Source of the DNA: Acidobacterium sp. S8
Lineage (GTDB): Bacteria; Acidobacteriota; Terriglobia; Terriglobales; Acidobacteriaceae
Assembly: GCF_009765985.1 (NCBI RefSeq)
Contig: NZ_LMUM01000028.1
Location: 225,467-289,466 of the forward strand
DNA: 64,000 bases
Direction of reading: 5' to 3'
In this document: piece after piece, positions 1 to 8,539 of the stretch
Position numbering within the stretch: the first letter of the stretch is position 1
How the letters are laid out: every line of letters starts with the position of its first letter
Notes under the pieces: model-generated
Told to the model about the DNA's origin: nothing
Database searches by the model: none
Seen by the model: the letters and a program-made list of their open reading frames with translations, nothing else
Made by a program: the position numbers and the translations under genes

Positions 1-398
1 TCCGCTTCGCTTTGCCGAAGCGCTTCGTTCGCCTGTACGGTTTCCGTCAGATCGGTAACGGTAACAATGCGGGCGGGACGTGAAGCGAACTCTGTCGGAT
101 AGGAAGTGACACGCACGAAGTGTTCGGATCCGTCCTTGTAAATATGCGGCCAAGGCCCGGAGGAGAGCTGAACGCCGCCTCGTTTCGCATTCGTGCGCAC
201 AGACTCTATGTCCTCTTCAGGACGGATGTCGAGAACGGTCATGCTGAGGAATTCTTCGCGGGTCCAACCGTAAACCTGAATAGCTGCTGCATTGACTTCG
301 AGAAAATGGAAATTCTCCAGGTCGTAAATCCACATCGGGTTGGGGTGGTCGTAGAAAAAATCCAAAAAGCGCCTCGCGCTCAGTAATTCCAGGATGGC
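1..398 (-). CDS. PAS-domain protein, partial (probable sensor kinase or diguanylate cyclase N-terminus)
   Basis: The minus strand is open from position 398 to the window edge and reads as a PAS sensor domain. It contains the stretches FFYDHPNPMWIYDLENFHFL, EVNAAAIQVYGWTREEF and then a PAC-like end, HFVRVTSYPTEF followed by ARIVTVTDLTE. PAS domains sense small ligands, redox state or partner proteins and usually precede an output domain, which here lies outside the window. The start is unclear. A stop at 399-401 closes the frame and no ATG precedes the domain; the first in-frame ATG (333-335) is already inside it. Either a CTG or TTG start (about 390 or 365) is used or the gene has lost its 5' end. 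The PAS call is firm; the type of output is unknown. Confidence 0.6.
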
Positions 399-517
399 TT
401 AACGCATGAGATCAACATTGCTTATGTGGTGATCAAAACATGAATGTACCACGGGGTATCTGTGATTGGAAATGAGCGAGAGAGAGCTGCATCGACTGAT
501 TTACGAGGGGTGGGATT

Positions 518-559
518 CCGGTGTCCCGTCCCTTCGTGAAAAGTAAGATGGGACACCGG
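518..559. terminator. Palindrome between the PAS gene and the MFS transporter gene
   Basis: A 10-bp perfect inverted repeat (CCGGTGTCCC at 518-527 and GGGACACCGG at 550-559) surrounds a 22-nt loop. It lies about 20 bases beyond the stop of the minus-strand transporter gene, so it may end that transcript. No T-tract follows. It resembles a degenerate member of the GGGTGCCCCATCC repeat family found elsewhere in the window. Confidence 0.4.
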
Positions 560-580
560 AGATAGCTGGTGAAGCGGATG

Positions 581-1909
581 TTATTCGATGCCGAGTTTGT
601 GCTGCATCTGTTCGAGCGTGTAGCCCTTGGTCTCGGGATAAACGAAGAGCACGACGAAGAATTGCACGACCATCATGGCGGCAAAAAAGACGAACGGCGC
701 GCCTGCGGAATATCTTGCGAGGAGCGGGAAGGTGCCGGAGATGATGGCATTCATGACCCAGTGCGCCGAGCTGCCAAGGCTTTGCCCTTTCGAGCGTACG
801 CGCGTGGGAAAGACTTCGCTGATGTATACCCAGATCACCGAGCCCTGTGAGATGGCGAAGAAGAAGATGTAGCCGACGAGCAGCCAGACGAGAGAAGACT
901 GGTGCTGCTTCATGTAAAAGATGGAGGCCACCCCCAAGAGGCAGATAGCGGTGCCGACCGAGCCGACAAGCAGCAGGGTCTTGCGTCCCAGCTTGTCGAT
1001 AACGGTCATGGCCAGCAGTGTGGCGACGAGGTTCATGGCTCCGACCAGGACTGCCTGCAGGTCGCCGGACATGGCGCTGAAGCCACCGGCGCGGAAGATG
1101 TCATTCAGGTAATAAAGAATGGCATTGATTCCGGCGAGCTGGTTGAACATTCCGATGGAAACGGCAAGGAAAATGGGCAGTCGATACTTGTATTGGAAGA
1201 GCGGCTCGGATTTTGCGCTGCGTTCGAAGTGGATGGAATCGACAATTTCTTTCAGCTCTGCTTCTGAATCAGGCGTTCCCATCAACTGCAGTACGGATCG
1301 CGCCTCATCGATGCGGTTCTGCGTGACCAGCCAGCGGGAGCTGCGCGGAATGCCGTAGAGCATGATGAGGAAGAGCACGGCGGGAAAGGCTGCGACGCCA
1401 AGCTGCCAGCGCCACTGCAGCGCTCCGAGGCCGAGGCGCTCAATGAAGTAGTTCGAGGCGTAGGCGAGCAGGATGCCGAGAACGATGTTGATCTGGAAGA
1501 GGCCCACGAGGCGACCACGCCACTTTGCCGGAGCCAGCTCGGCGATATACACCGGGCCGAGCACGGAGGAGCCTCCGATGCCGAGGCCGCCGATAAAGCG
1601 GAAAAAGATCAGTGAGGACCAGCTCCAGGAAAACGCGCAGCCTACCGAGGAAATAATGTAAAGAAGCGCCATGAGGCGCAGCGTTTCACGGCCGCCAAAT
1701 TTCTGCCCGATGGCGCCCGCGGACATGGCTCCGATTACGGTTCCCCAGAGGGCGATGGAGACGGTAAAGCCCAATTGGCCGGCGGTGAGGTGAAAGATGT
1801 CAGTGAGCTGGTGGGTGGTTCCCGCAATGACAGCAGTGTCAAAGCCGAAGAGAAGACCACCGAGAGCGCCGACTATCGTGCTCTTAAAAAGATAAAAATT
1901 CAATCGCAT
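581..1909 (-). CDS. MFS sugar:proton symporter
   Basis: A 442-residue inner-membrane transporter of the major facilitator sugar-porter family (XylE/GLUT type), expected to import a hexose or pentose with protons. The N-terminus has the family signature GGLLFGFDTAVIAG. Loop motifs such as KFGGRETLR, the PESPRWL-like IPRSSRWL and DKLGRKTLL follow, then PETKGYTLEQ near the C-terminus. The ATG at 1909 is preferred because the protein aligns from MRLNFYLFK; the frame is open further upstream but would run into the neighbouring kinase gene. It lies 85 bases after the ROK glucokinase and the LacI regulator, all on one strand, so it probably supplies the free sugar that the kinase phosphorylates. The substrate is inferred. 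Confidence 0.9.
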   Translation of the reverse strand: MRLNFYLFKSTIVGALGGLLFGFDTAVIAGTTHQLTDIFHLTAGQLGFTVSIALWGTVIGAMSAGAIGQKFGGRETLRLMALLYIISSVGCAFSWSWSSLIFFRFIGGLGIGGSSVLGPVYIAELAPAKWRGRLVGLFQINIVLGILLAYASNYFIERLGLGALQWRWQLGVAAFPAVLFLIMLYGIPRSSRWLVTQNRIDEARSVLQLMGTPDSEAELKEIVDSIHFERSAKSEPLFQYKYRLPIFLAVSIGMFNQLAGINAILYYLNDIFRAGGFSAMSGDLQAVLVGAMNLVATLLAMTVIDKLGRKTLLLVGSVGTAICLLGVASIFYMKQHQSSLVWLLVGYIFFFAISQGSVIWVYISEVFPTRVRSKGQSLGSSAHWVMNAIISGTFPLLARYSAGAPFVFFAAMMVVQFFVVLFVYPETKGYTLEQMQHKLGIE

Positions 1910-1994
1910 TCTGGATTCTCTGGTGCGGTATGTTGCTGATGCATCGCATTCGTGTGTTGCTGGCGCAATCCTGTCGAGAGGAAATCTGCTTTCG

Positions 1995-3026
1995 TCAGGA
2001 AGACAGCGGGATATTTTCGGTGGCTGCTGCCATGGTGTAGGGAAGAATACAGGCACCAAGCAGACCAGAGTCCGCGCCGAGTTCCGCGGCAATAATACGT
2101 GTGCCGGCATTGCTGTGGCCATCAAGAATTGCGCTGCCCGGCTCGGTGAGGCGATAGACGTAGCTGCGGCGGCGAGCTTCGGCTATCAAAGTGGGTGAGA
2201 ATAAGCTCCAGGCATTTGCCAGGCCACCGCCGACGACATAGAGCGGCAGGTTGAGCGTATTCACAAGATCGCCGATGCCGATTCCCAAGGCCCATCCGAC
2301 GTCCTCAAAAATTTTCTTCGCGTCCGGCGAACCCTTTTCGGCGAGATCGGAAAGATCCCGCGTGCTGAAATCCGGATTGGCTTTAGCGAGAGCTGCGATG
2401 GCCGGAGCATCGCCGGATGCTGCGGCTTCGAGCGCGATGCGGCGTACTGCGGTGGCTGAGGCGTACATCTCAAGACAGCCCTGGCTGCCGCATCCGCAGG
2501 CAGGCCCGTTGGGCCAGATGTTGATGTGTCCGGCTTCTCCGGCCATGCCATGCGCGCCGTGCCAGACTTTACCGTTGAGGATGATGCCGTTGCCGATTCC
2601 GGTGCCGAGGGTAAGCATGCAGAGGGAATCGATACCGAGCGTGCGTCCGCTGCCGAGGACACATTCAGCGAGAGCGGCTACGTTGGCGTCGCTTTCCACG
2701 GCGACCGGCATGTCGAGACAATTTTCCACTTCCACGCGAAGCTCGAAGCCGTCCCAACCCGGCAGGTTGGGAGGATTGTGCAGGCGCCCGGCGGGCAATT
2801 CCAGCGGCCCCGGAGTGCCGATGCCGACACCGATCAACTCGCGCTGCATGGCATAGGTTGAACGAAGTTTCCGGATGGCCTGACACATGTCTTCAACGAC
2901 TGCGTGCCGGCCGGCAGCGAGCCGCGTGGGCAGAAGAATTGTTTCGAGCAAGCCTGACGAGTACGTGTATGCTGCGACACGCAGATTCGTTCCGCCTAAA
3001 TCTACCCCAATCGAAAAAGAACTCAT
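1995..3026 (-). CDS. ROK-family glucokinase
   Basis: A 343-residue cytoplasmic sugar kinase of the ROK family, expected to phosphorylate glucose with ATP. The phosphate-binding motif DLGGTNLR is at residues 9-16. The ROK zinc site is complete: GHINIWPNG is followed by CGCGSQGCLE, whose cysteines bind zinc together with the histidine of GHI. A second glycine-rich block, LTLGTGIGNG, belongs to the ATPase core. The N-terminus has no helix-turn-helix, so this is a kinase and not a ROK repressor (NagC/Mlc type). It is transcribed ahead of the MFS sugar symporter, downstream of a LacI-type regulator and behind a promoter with two LacI-like operators. A fructokinase or N-acetylglucosamine kinase cannot be excluded. 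Confidence 0.88.
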   Translation of the reverse strand: MSSFSIGVDLGGTNLRVAAYTYSSGLLETILLPTRLAAGRHAVVEDMCQAIRKLRSTYAMQRELIGVGIGTPGPLELPAGRLHNPPNLPGWDGFELRVEVENCLDMPVAVESDANVAALAECVLGSGRTLGIDSLCMLTLGTGIGNGIILNGKVWHGAHGMAGEAGHINIWPNGPACGCGSQGCLEMYASATAVRRIALEAAASGDAPAIAALAKANPDFSTRDLSDLAEKGSPDAKKIFEDVGWALGIGIGDLVNTLNLPLYVVGGGLANAWSLFSPTLIAEARRRSYVYRLTEPGSAILDGHSNAGTRIIAAELGADSGLLGACILPYTMAAATENIPLSS

Positions 3027-3159
3027 ACGCAGCCAAGTCTCGAAGAAAGGACGCCCCTTGGGGCTGTCCCGGTTGCAATTCGAACAAAAAAATAACGAAT
3101 CAGTGACCTATGTTTGATTGGAGTCGAATGATGCCCGCGGTCCAATCACAATCCTCTGC

Positions 3160-3189
3160 AATATACACGAAAAAAATGGGAGGTGGAAA
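3160..3189 (-). promoter_or_regulatory. Probable sigma-70 promoter of the glucokinase-symporter operon
   Basis: On the minus strand a TATATT -10 box (3160-3165) follows a TTTCCA -35 box (3184-3189) with an 18-bp spacer. The -35 box lies inside the first LacI-type operator, so a bound repressor would block RNA polymerase. The predicted leader to the glucokinase start is about 125 nt. Confidence 0.5.
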
Positions 3190-3218
3190 CGATTCCATAA
3201 TTAGTGGTAGCGTTTCCC
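3184..3218. promoter_or_regulatory. Two LacI-family operators, 21 bp apart
   Basis: TGGAAACGATTCCA (3184-3197) is a 14-bp near-palindrome with a central CG and 12 of 14 symmetric positions, the form typical of LacI/GalR operators. A weaker second site, TGGTAGCGTTTCCC (3205-3218), has its CG centre exactly 21 bp away, two helical turns. Both lie between the regulator gene and the glucokinase gene. The regulator of 3258-4304 is the obvious candidate to bind them. Confidence 0.6.
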
Positions 3219-3257
3219 TCTTTGGGCGTGGCAGAGGTATGATTTTTAGTTTTAACC

Positions 3258-4304
3258 CTAGCTGGCTGGGGTATTACATCCGCAGGAATTTCTAAGAACC
3301 AATCTCGTTTCGAGCTTGATCATATCCTGCCGTTTTTTTGAGATATGGTGTTTTTTCTTCTTGGTGGGAAGCAGCTGTTCGAAGAGTATTTCTGCGGCGA
3401 TCCGGCCTAAGTCCTCAATCGGCTGCTGCACAACGCTGATCGATGGGCGCAGCGTCGATGCCAGCTCGAAATCGTCAAAACCCAGCAGCGCAATCGATTT
3501 CGGAATGGAGATTTTCAGCTTCTGCAGCGTTTCAAATGCATAAATGGTGGTGCTGTTCTTTACGGTGAAGATGGCGTCGGGGGGTTGCGATGCGGCAAGA
3601 TGGCTTTCAATGGCGTACTCAGCCGATTTGTAATCCTTCACCGACATATCGACGATCGATACCAGTCCCGCCTCCTCGACCGCATGACGGTAGCCGCGCA
3701 GTCGCTCGCGGATAGTGTAGAGCGTGGTCTCACCGCCAAGACAGAGAATGCGCTTATACCCGTGGCTAATGAGGTGCTCGATGGCGCTGCGGGCACCGTT
3801 GTAATTGTCGGCGACGACGCTGGGGATGCCAGTGCCCGGAATCGGACGGTCAAAGGAGACGATAGGAGTGGAAATTCTGCGGAGGAAATCAGCAAGCGAA
3901 TCGCTCTGGTAGTTGGCAGGCGCGAGCAGTAAGCCATCGGTGCGGTGACGCATGAGCACGTTGAGATTTTCCATCTCGATGTGCGGATCGTTATTTGTAA
4001 CAGTGACGATGAGTAACGAGTCGTTGGCCCGGGCGATCTCCTGCGCAGCTTCGGCGCAGCTGGAGAAAAAGGAGTCGGCGATGCTGGGAATGACGAGGCC
4101 GATAGTTTTTGTACGCTCGCCTTTGAGAATGCGCGCTGCCTGGTTTGGCATGTAGCCAAGCTGCTCGATAACGGCGCGTACACGGTTCAGAGTGCGTGGG
4201 CTGACGCGGTGGCCGCCATTGATAACGCGGGAGACGGTCGTCGTGCCGACTCCGGCTTTACGGGCGACATCGGCGAGTGTGGCATGCGATCCTGATTTGC
4301 TCAT
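3258..4304 (-). CDS. LacI/GalR-family transcriptional regulator
   Basis: A 348-residue DNA-binding regulator. Residues 9-55 form the LacI helix-turn-helix (TLADVARKAGVGTTTVSRVI) with the hinge-helix region NQAARILKG. Residues from about 65 to 335 form a periplasmic-binding-protein-like sugar sensor with KTIGLVIPSIADSFF, the DGLLLAP segment and IALLGFDDFELASTL. It precedes the glucokinase and sugar symporter genes on the same strand, and two LacI-type operators lie just downstream of its stop. It therefore most likely represses those genes until a sugar is bound. The effector is not visible from sequence. The C-terminal NSCGCNTPAS tail carries two cysteines of unknown meaning. Confidence 0.92.
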   Translation of the reverse strand: MSKSGSHATLADVARKAGVGTTTVSRVINGGHRVSPRTLNRVRAVIEQLGYMPNQAARILKGERTKTIGLVIPSIADSFFSSCAEAAQEIARANDSLLIVTVTNNDPHIEMENLNVLMRHRTDGLLLAPANYQSDSLADFLRRISTPIVSFDRPIPGTGIPSVVADNYNGARSAIEHLISHGYKRILCLGGETTLYTIRERLRGYRHAVEEAGLVSIVDMSVKDYKSAEYAIESHLAASQPPDAIFTVKNSTTIYAFETLQKLKISIPKSIALLGFDDFELASTLRPSISVVQQPIEDLGRIAAEILFEQLLPTKKKKHHISKKRQDMIKLETRLVLRNSCGCNTPAS

Positions 4305-4353
4305 CGTGAACTTGAGTGCAAGTGTACGGTTTCTTTTCGCTTTGCACCAGTCT

Positions 4354-5295
4354 TCAGGCAGTCTCAGGGGCTGTCAACGTCTTCTCATCTCGGATCGGAG
4401 CTTTTGGCTGCCGGAAAATTTTCGTCTCGCCTTCATGCAGAGCGAGAACATGATCTGCGATGCCTTCGTTTTCTGCGGCTGAGAGAAGGCGGGGCAGCGG
4501 TTCGTCCATGGGTTCGGCGGAAAGACAGAAGGTGCCGTAGTGCATGGGAATCATGGTCTGCGCGCCGAGATCGCTGAAGATCATGAGTGCGTCTTCCGGG
4601 CTGGTGTGCACGGAGCGGAAGCTGTCGGGCGAATAGGCGCCGATGGGAAGCAGCGCGACCTGCGGTTTGAGACGCTGGCCGATTTCGCGGAAGCCGTCAA
4701 AGTAACCCGTGTCGCCGGAGTGATAGAGCGAATGTGGTCCGCTGCGCAGCACGTAGCCGCCAAAGCCACGGTGCGTGTCCGTCATTTTACGAGCGCCCCA
4801 GTGCCGGGCCGGAGTAAGCGTGATATCGATGCTGCTGAGCTGAACGGATTCCCACCATGCGAGCTGCGTCACGCTGGAAAAGCCGAGGTCTTTCACCAGG
4901 TCGGCAACGTTCGAGGGTACGATGGCCGCCGGGGCTTTGCCGGTGAGGTTGCGCGTGTGACGAATGATGCGGCGAAGCGAAGGCAGGTTGAGGTGGTCCA
5001 TGTGGGCGTGCGTCAAGAGGACAGCGTCGATTGCCGGGAGATCCTTTATGGCGACGCCGGGCTTGCGCAGGCGATGCAGAACGACAAGCCAGTTGGCGAA
5101 TACCGGGTCTACGATCAGGTTTTTGCCGCCCAGCTGGACCAGGAAAGTCGAGTGACCGATGAAGGTCACTCCAAGCTCGCCACTGCCAGTCAGGACCGGC
5201 TTCTGCTGTTCGCCCTCCATGGGATGAAAGGCGGAGCGCGCGATGAGATTGAAGATAAAGCTGAATTTGGGCCGGGATTGCCTGGGTTGTGCCAC
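4354..5295 (-). CDS. Metallo-beta-lactamase-fold hydrolase (UlaG/NAPE-PLD-like)
   Basis: A 313-residue metal-dependent hydrolase. The zinc-binding motif HAHMDH is at residues 96-101, and the later ligands appear in ARHWGAR, YHSGDTGYFDGF and PMHYGTF, so the dinuclear metal site looks complete. The opening GVTFIGHSTFLVQLGGKNLI followed by VDPVF is typical of the branch that holds UlaG and N-acylphosphatidylethanolamine phospholipase D. Members act on lactones, phosphodiesters or lipids; the substrate here cannot be told. It lies 50 bases upstream of the LacI gene on the same strand but has no clear link to sugar use. There is no signal peptide, so it is probably cytoplasmic or peripherally attached. 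Confidence 0.85.
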   Translation of the reverse strand: MAQPRQSRPKFSFIFNLIARSAFHPMEGEQQKPVLTGSGELGVTFIGHSTFLVQLGGKNLIVDPVFANWLVVLHRLRKPGVAIKDLPAIDAVLLTHAHMDHLNLPSLRRIIRHTRNLTGKAPAAIVPSNVADLVKDLGFSSVTQLAWWESVQLSSIDITLTPARHWGARKMTDTHRGFGGYVLRSGPHSLYHSGDTGYFDGFREIGQRLKPQVALLPIGAYSPDSFRSVHTSPEDALMIFSDLGAQTMIPMHYGTFCLSAEPMDEPLPRLLSAAENEGIADHVLALHEGETKIFRQPKAPIRDEKTLTAPETA

Positions 5296-5462
5296 GGAAT
5301 CTCCTGTATCAGAGATGCCTGCGACGAGTGGTTCGATGCGGGAAGAATGGGGTCAAGGGGGTGTTCAGAGAGGGAATTTTCGCTTTATGCTGATTCTCTG
5401 CACGGTTCGTCTAACCGATGTGGAACTGGCGGGTTGCCGGATGCGTATCCTTGGAAAAGGGC

Positions 5463-6719
5463 ATGCATACTATCGCCGACATCTTCGGGCAGGTTTTCCG
5501 CGCCATCTGGGCGAATAAACTGCGTTCATTTCTGACCATGTTCGGCATTGCGTGGGGCGTCGGCTCCATGCTGCTGCTGGTGAGCGTGGGAGAGGGATTT
5601 CGCTCGGGCCAACGGCGGTCGCTGGCGACGCTTGGCAATGACCTCATCATGATGTGGGGCGGGACGATTCCGGCGATTGCCAACCAGCATACGGGCATGC
5701 GGCCATACAACCTGACGCTCTCTGATGCGCAGGCGCTTCGCGCCCAGGCCACCGAGGTGCGATCGGTGACGGCCTTCATCAATCGTGACGATATCAAGCA
5801 GCAGAGCCTTTATGAAAGCGCGGGCGGACATGGGATCGGCGCGGAGCCGAACTACAGCGGCGTACGTTTTCTGCCTATCAAAGACGGGCGTTTCATCAGC
5901 GATGCGGATATGCGCGACCGGCGGCGGGTGATTGTGCTGGGGGAAAAGAGCGCGAAGCTGTTGTTCCCGGGGCGTCCGGCGATGGGCGAAACGGTGCTGC
6001 TGAACGGATCGCGTTTCCAGGTGATCGGCCTTGCGGCAAAATCGGGACGCGGCAACAACGACAACGAGAACCAGAAAATTTATATTCCGCTTTCGACGAT
6101 GCTGGAGATGTTTCCGCTGAAGGGCGAGAACATTCCCGCCGATTCCGTCACGTCGATCCAGTATCAGCCGCGGGTTCGCGGCGACAATGTTGAGGCAACG
6201 CGGCAGGTGCGCAGAATTATCGCGCAAAGACATGGCTTCGATCCCAACTCGCAGGACGCATTCAATGAGTGGGACACCATCAAGAGCGAGCAGATGGTGG
6301 GCAAAATCTGGACAGCGATGGATGTTTTTCTGGGCGGCGTGGGGATTGTAACGCTCGCGCTGGGCGCGGTGGGAATTATCAATATCATGCTGGTTTCGGT
6401 GACAGAACGGACCCGCGAAATCGGATTGCGCAAGGCGCTTGGGGCAACGTCGCGCAGCATCCTGATGCAGTTCTTCCTTGAAGGCCTGCTGCTGACTGGC
6501 GTGAGCGGGTTGGTAGGAATTGGTGGCGCAGCTCTGCTGATGTTTATCTTGCAGAGCGCGATCGGAGACACGGATATAGGCTTCGATCCGCCGAGGCTGG
6601 TGCCGTGGTCGGCGGCGCTGGCCATTATTTCGCTTAGCGCGAGCGGCATTGTCGCCGGGCTTTACCCAGCCAGCAAAGCCGCTGCGCTGGAACCGGTGGA
6701 AGCGCTGCGTCGTGAATAG
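5463..6719 (+). CDS. MacB/FtsX-type ABC transporter permease
   Basis: A 418-residue inner-membrane permease of the MacB branch of type VII ABC transporters. An N-terminal membrane helix (SFLTMFGIAWGVGSMLLLV) is followed by a periplasmic MacB core domain (about residues 50-270). The FtsX domain then carries three helices near 300-410, ending in the family motif YPASKAAALEPVEALR. The start at 5463 is chosen because GGAAAAGG precedes it at good spacing; the frame is open for 15 more codons upstream. Eight bases separate it from a second permease of the same kind, so the pair probably forms a heterodimer. No ATPase gene lies nearby, so an ATPase must come from elsewhere or the proteins work without one. 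Confidence 0.9.
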   Translation: MHTIADIFGQVFRAIWANKLRSFLTMFGIAWGVGSMLLLVSVGEGFRSGQRRSLATLGNDLIMMWGGTIPAIANQHTGMRPYNLTLSDAQALRAQATEVRSVTAFINRDDIKQQSLYESAGGHGIGAEPNYSGVRFLPIKDGRFISDADMRDRRRVIVLGEKSAKLLFPGRPAMGETVLLNGSRFQVIGLAAKSGRGNNDNENQKIYIPLSTMLEMFPLKGENIPADSVTSIQYQPRVRGDNVEATRQVRRIIAQRHGFDPNSQDAFNEWDTIKSEQMVGKIWTAMDVFLGGVGIVTLALGAVGIINIMLVSVTERTREIGLRKALGATSRSILMQFFLEGLLLTGVSGLVGIGGAALLMFILQSAIGDTDIGFDPPRLVPWSAALAIISLSASGIVAGLYPASKAAALEPVEALRRE

Positions 6720-6727
6720 GAGTTTTT

Positions 6728-7966
6728 ATGCTGCGTGACTTATGGGGCCAGGCGTATGAGGCGATGCTGCATAATCGTCGTCGCACGACGATCACGATTG
6801 TGGGCATGGCTTGGGGAATTGCAACGGTCGTGTTGCTGCTGGCATATGGCGCTGGTTTTGGCCGCGCCATTGAAGCCATTTTCGCGCAGTGGGGAACGCA
6901 GTTGATCGGCGTCTTTCCAGGAACGACGAGCGAGCAGGCTGGCGGCACCAAGGCAGGCGTGCCGGTGCGTTTTACGCAGGATGATGTGGATCGGCTATGG
7001 AACACGGTGCCGAATCTTGAGCACATCTCTCCGATGATGAACAAGAATATTTCGGTAGCGAATGACCTGCATACGTATACGTGGCCGGTGAATGGCTATC
7101 GCGCGGAGATTTTGGATATTCTGAGGCTCGACATCGATTCAGGCCGCTTTTTCACCGACCTTGATGATCAGCAGCGGAGCCACGTGGCCGTGATCGGCTC
7201 GGAAGCGAAGACCAAGCTTTTCTCCGGCCAATATGCGATTGGGCAGCGCATCCGGCTGAATGGCATCAGTTTTACCGTGATCGGTGTACTGAAACCGAAG
7301 ATGCAGGAAGGCGATGATGACGTCAACCGGCAGGTCTATGTGCCGTTTAATACTTTTGGCGACATTAAGGATTTAAAGTATCTGGACGGCATCTGGCTGA
7401 ATTATCGCGGCGATCACATGTTGGTTGAGCAGGCGATTCGCAATACGATGGCCGCCTCGCATAATTTCCGGCCTTCGGATCACAATGCAATTTTTGTCGC
7501 CAATCTGATGGAGCAGCTGAAGCAGTTTCGCATGATTACGATTGCGTTGCAGGTGCTGCTGCTGTTTATTGGCGCCCTGACGCTGGGCATTGCAGGCATA
7601 GGGCTGATGAACATTATGCTGGTGGCAGTGCAGCAGCGCACACGAGAAATCGGCATTGAGAAAGCTCTGGGCGCACGCAAGCGGCACATTCTCGTTCAAT
7701 TTCTTGCTGAGGCGCTGGTGATTACCGGTGTAGGTGGTGCCATTGGCATTGCGCTGGCGTATGCCGTTTCTATCGGCGTAGGCCGCATCACCTTTTACAG
7801 TGCGCTCGCCTCGAATGCTGAGGCTGCGGATATTCAGCTGCTGATCTCACCGATGATCGTGGTTGTGGCCACTACCATTCTGATCGTCGTAGGGATGGTG
7901 AGCGGCATGATTCCTGCAATTAAAGCGGCGAACCTGAATCCGATTGAGGCGCTGCGCTACGAATAG
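6728..7966 (+). CDS. MacB/FtsX-type ABC transporter permease (second of a pair)
   Basis: A 412-residue paralogue of the preceding gene with the same plan: an N-terminal helix (TTITIVGMAWGIATVVLLL), a periplasmic MacB core domain and an FtsX domain with three C-terminal helices, ending in MIPAIKAANLNPIEALRYE. Its start follows an AGGAG ribosome site 6 bases upstream and lies 8 bases after the stop of its partner, so the two are co-translated. MacB-type systems move peptides, antibiotics or lipoproteins across the inner membrane or do mechanical work on envelope partners; the cargo here is unknown. A palindrome just after the stop probably ends the transcript. Confidence 0.9.
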   Translation: MLRDLWGQAYEAMLHNRRRTTITIVGMAWGIATVVLLLAYGAGFGRAIEAIFAQWGTQLIGVFPGTTSEQAGGTKAGVPVRFTQDDVDRLWNTVPNLEHISPMMNKNISVANDLHTYTWPVNGYRAEILDILRLDIDSGRFFTDLDDQQRSHVAVIGSEAKTKLFSGQYAIGQRIRLNGISFTVIGVLKPKMQEGDDDVNRQVYVPFNTFGDIKDLKYLDGIWLNYRGDHMLVEQAIRNTMAASHNFRPSDHNAIFVANLMEQLKQFRMITIALQVLLLFIGALTLGIAGIGLMNIMLVAVQQRTREIGIEKALGARKRHILVQFLAEALVITGVGGAIGIALAYAVSIGVGRITFYSALASNAEAADIQLLISPMIVVVATTILIVVGMVSGMIPAIKAANLNPIEALRYE

Positions 7967-7969
7967 CAG

Positions 7970-7996
7970 CGCGGATGAGCAGGCTGCCCATCCGCG
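7970..7996. terminator. Hairpin between convergent genes
   Basis: An 8-bp perfect inverted repeat (CGCGGATG at 7970-7977, CATCCGCG at 7989-7996) with an 11-nt loop lies in the 38-base gap between the permease pair and the convergent membrane-protein gene. There is no U-tract, so function as an intrinsic terminator is plausible but not certain. Confidence 0.45.
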
Positions 7997-8004
7997 GATG
8001 AGAT

Positions 8005-8415
8005 TTACGCTGACCGCTTTGGCGACGTCAGGTAGTTATGGATCAATAAAGCGACGCCTATCAGAAAAGGGATAAGGCCGACCAATCCAACTTCTGGTCT
8101 ATGCGAGATCGCCATGAGAAAAACCAGGAGGGCTATGCCGATGGCGATATTGATAAGGCCTCCGAGCGAGTAGCCTTCGCGTTTTTTTGCCTCACGGTTG
8201 GCTGCCGAGACTTTTTCTTTTTCCTGAAGATAAGCGATGGTGGCGACAGCGCTGTTGGTGTCTGACTCGGCGATCTTTTTCAGCATGTCGTTACGGTAGT
8301 AGCTTTCGCGCTCCTGTTGCCGTGAGCCGGCCCATGCCGCCACTGCGAGAAAACCGAAGAGAGCAGCAGCGCCTACACTTAAAAAGGCAAACAACCAGAA
8401 CGGACCTTGAAACAT
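8005..8415 (-). CDS. Small membrane protein of unknown function
   Basis: A 136-residue protein with a membrane helix at residues 5-25 (FWLFAFLSVGAAALFGFLAV), a charged cytoplasmic or periplasmic segment rich in Lys, Arg and Glu (about 28-80, perhaps a short coiled coil), and two further hydrophobic helices near 83-125 (GGLINIAIGIALLVFLMAI and VGLIPFLIGVALLIHNYL). The start at 8415 is set by a strong AGGAGG site; the longer open frame has no such site. It faces away from the ECF sigma gene, so the divergent region 8416-8540 should hold both promoters. I do not recognise the family. Confidence 0.7.
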   Translation of the reverse strand: MFQGPFWLFAFLSVGAAALFGFLAVAAWAGSRQQERESYYRNDMLKKIAESDTNSAVATIAYLQEKEKVSAANREAKKREGYSLGGLINIAIGIALLVFLMAISHRPEVGLVGLIPFLIGVALLIHNYLTSPKRSA

Positions 8416-8539
8416 ATACAACCTCCTTGACTCCCAGTAAGACCGGAGACTGAGCAAGCTGGTTGCGTTTTTATTTTCGAAATAAAAATGCAACCATCAT
8501 CGGTACAGGATGGTCGTACCCTGCGAGGAAACAGGAAGC

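Noticed and set aside
1910-2125. Upstream extension of the MFS transporter frame
   Set aside because: It overlaps the end of the glucokinase gene, shows no family similarity and lies before the conserved MRLNFYLFK start.
4540-5535. Long plus-strand open frame (331 codons) opposite the metallo-hydrolase gene
   Set aside because: It is antisense to a gene with a complete metal site and its translation has no recognisable domain; high GC keeps antisense frames open.
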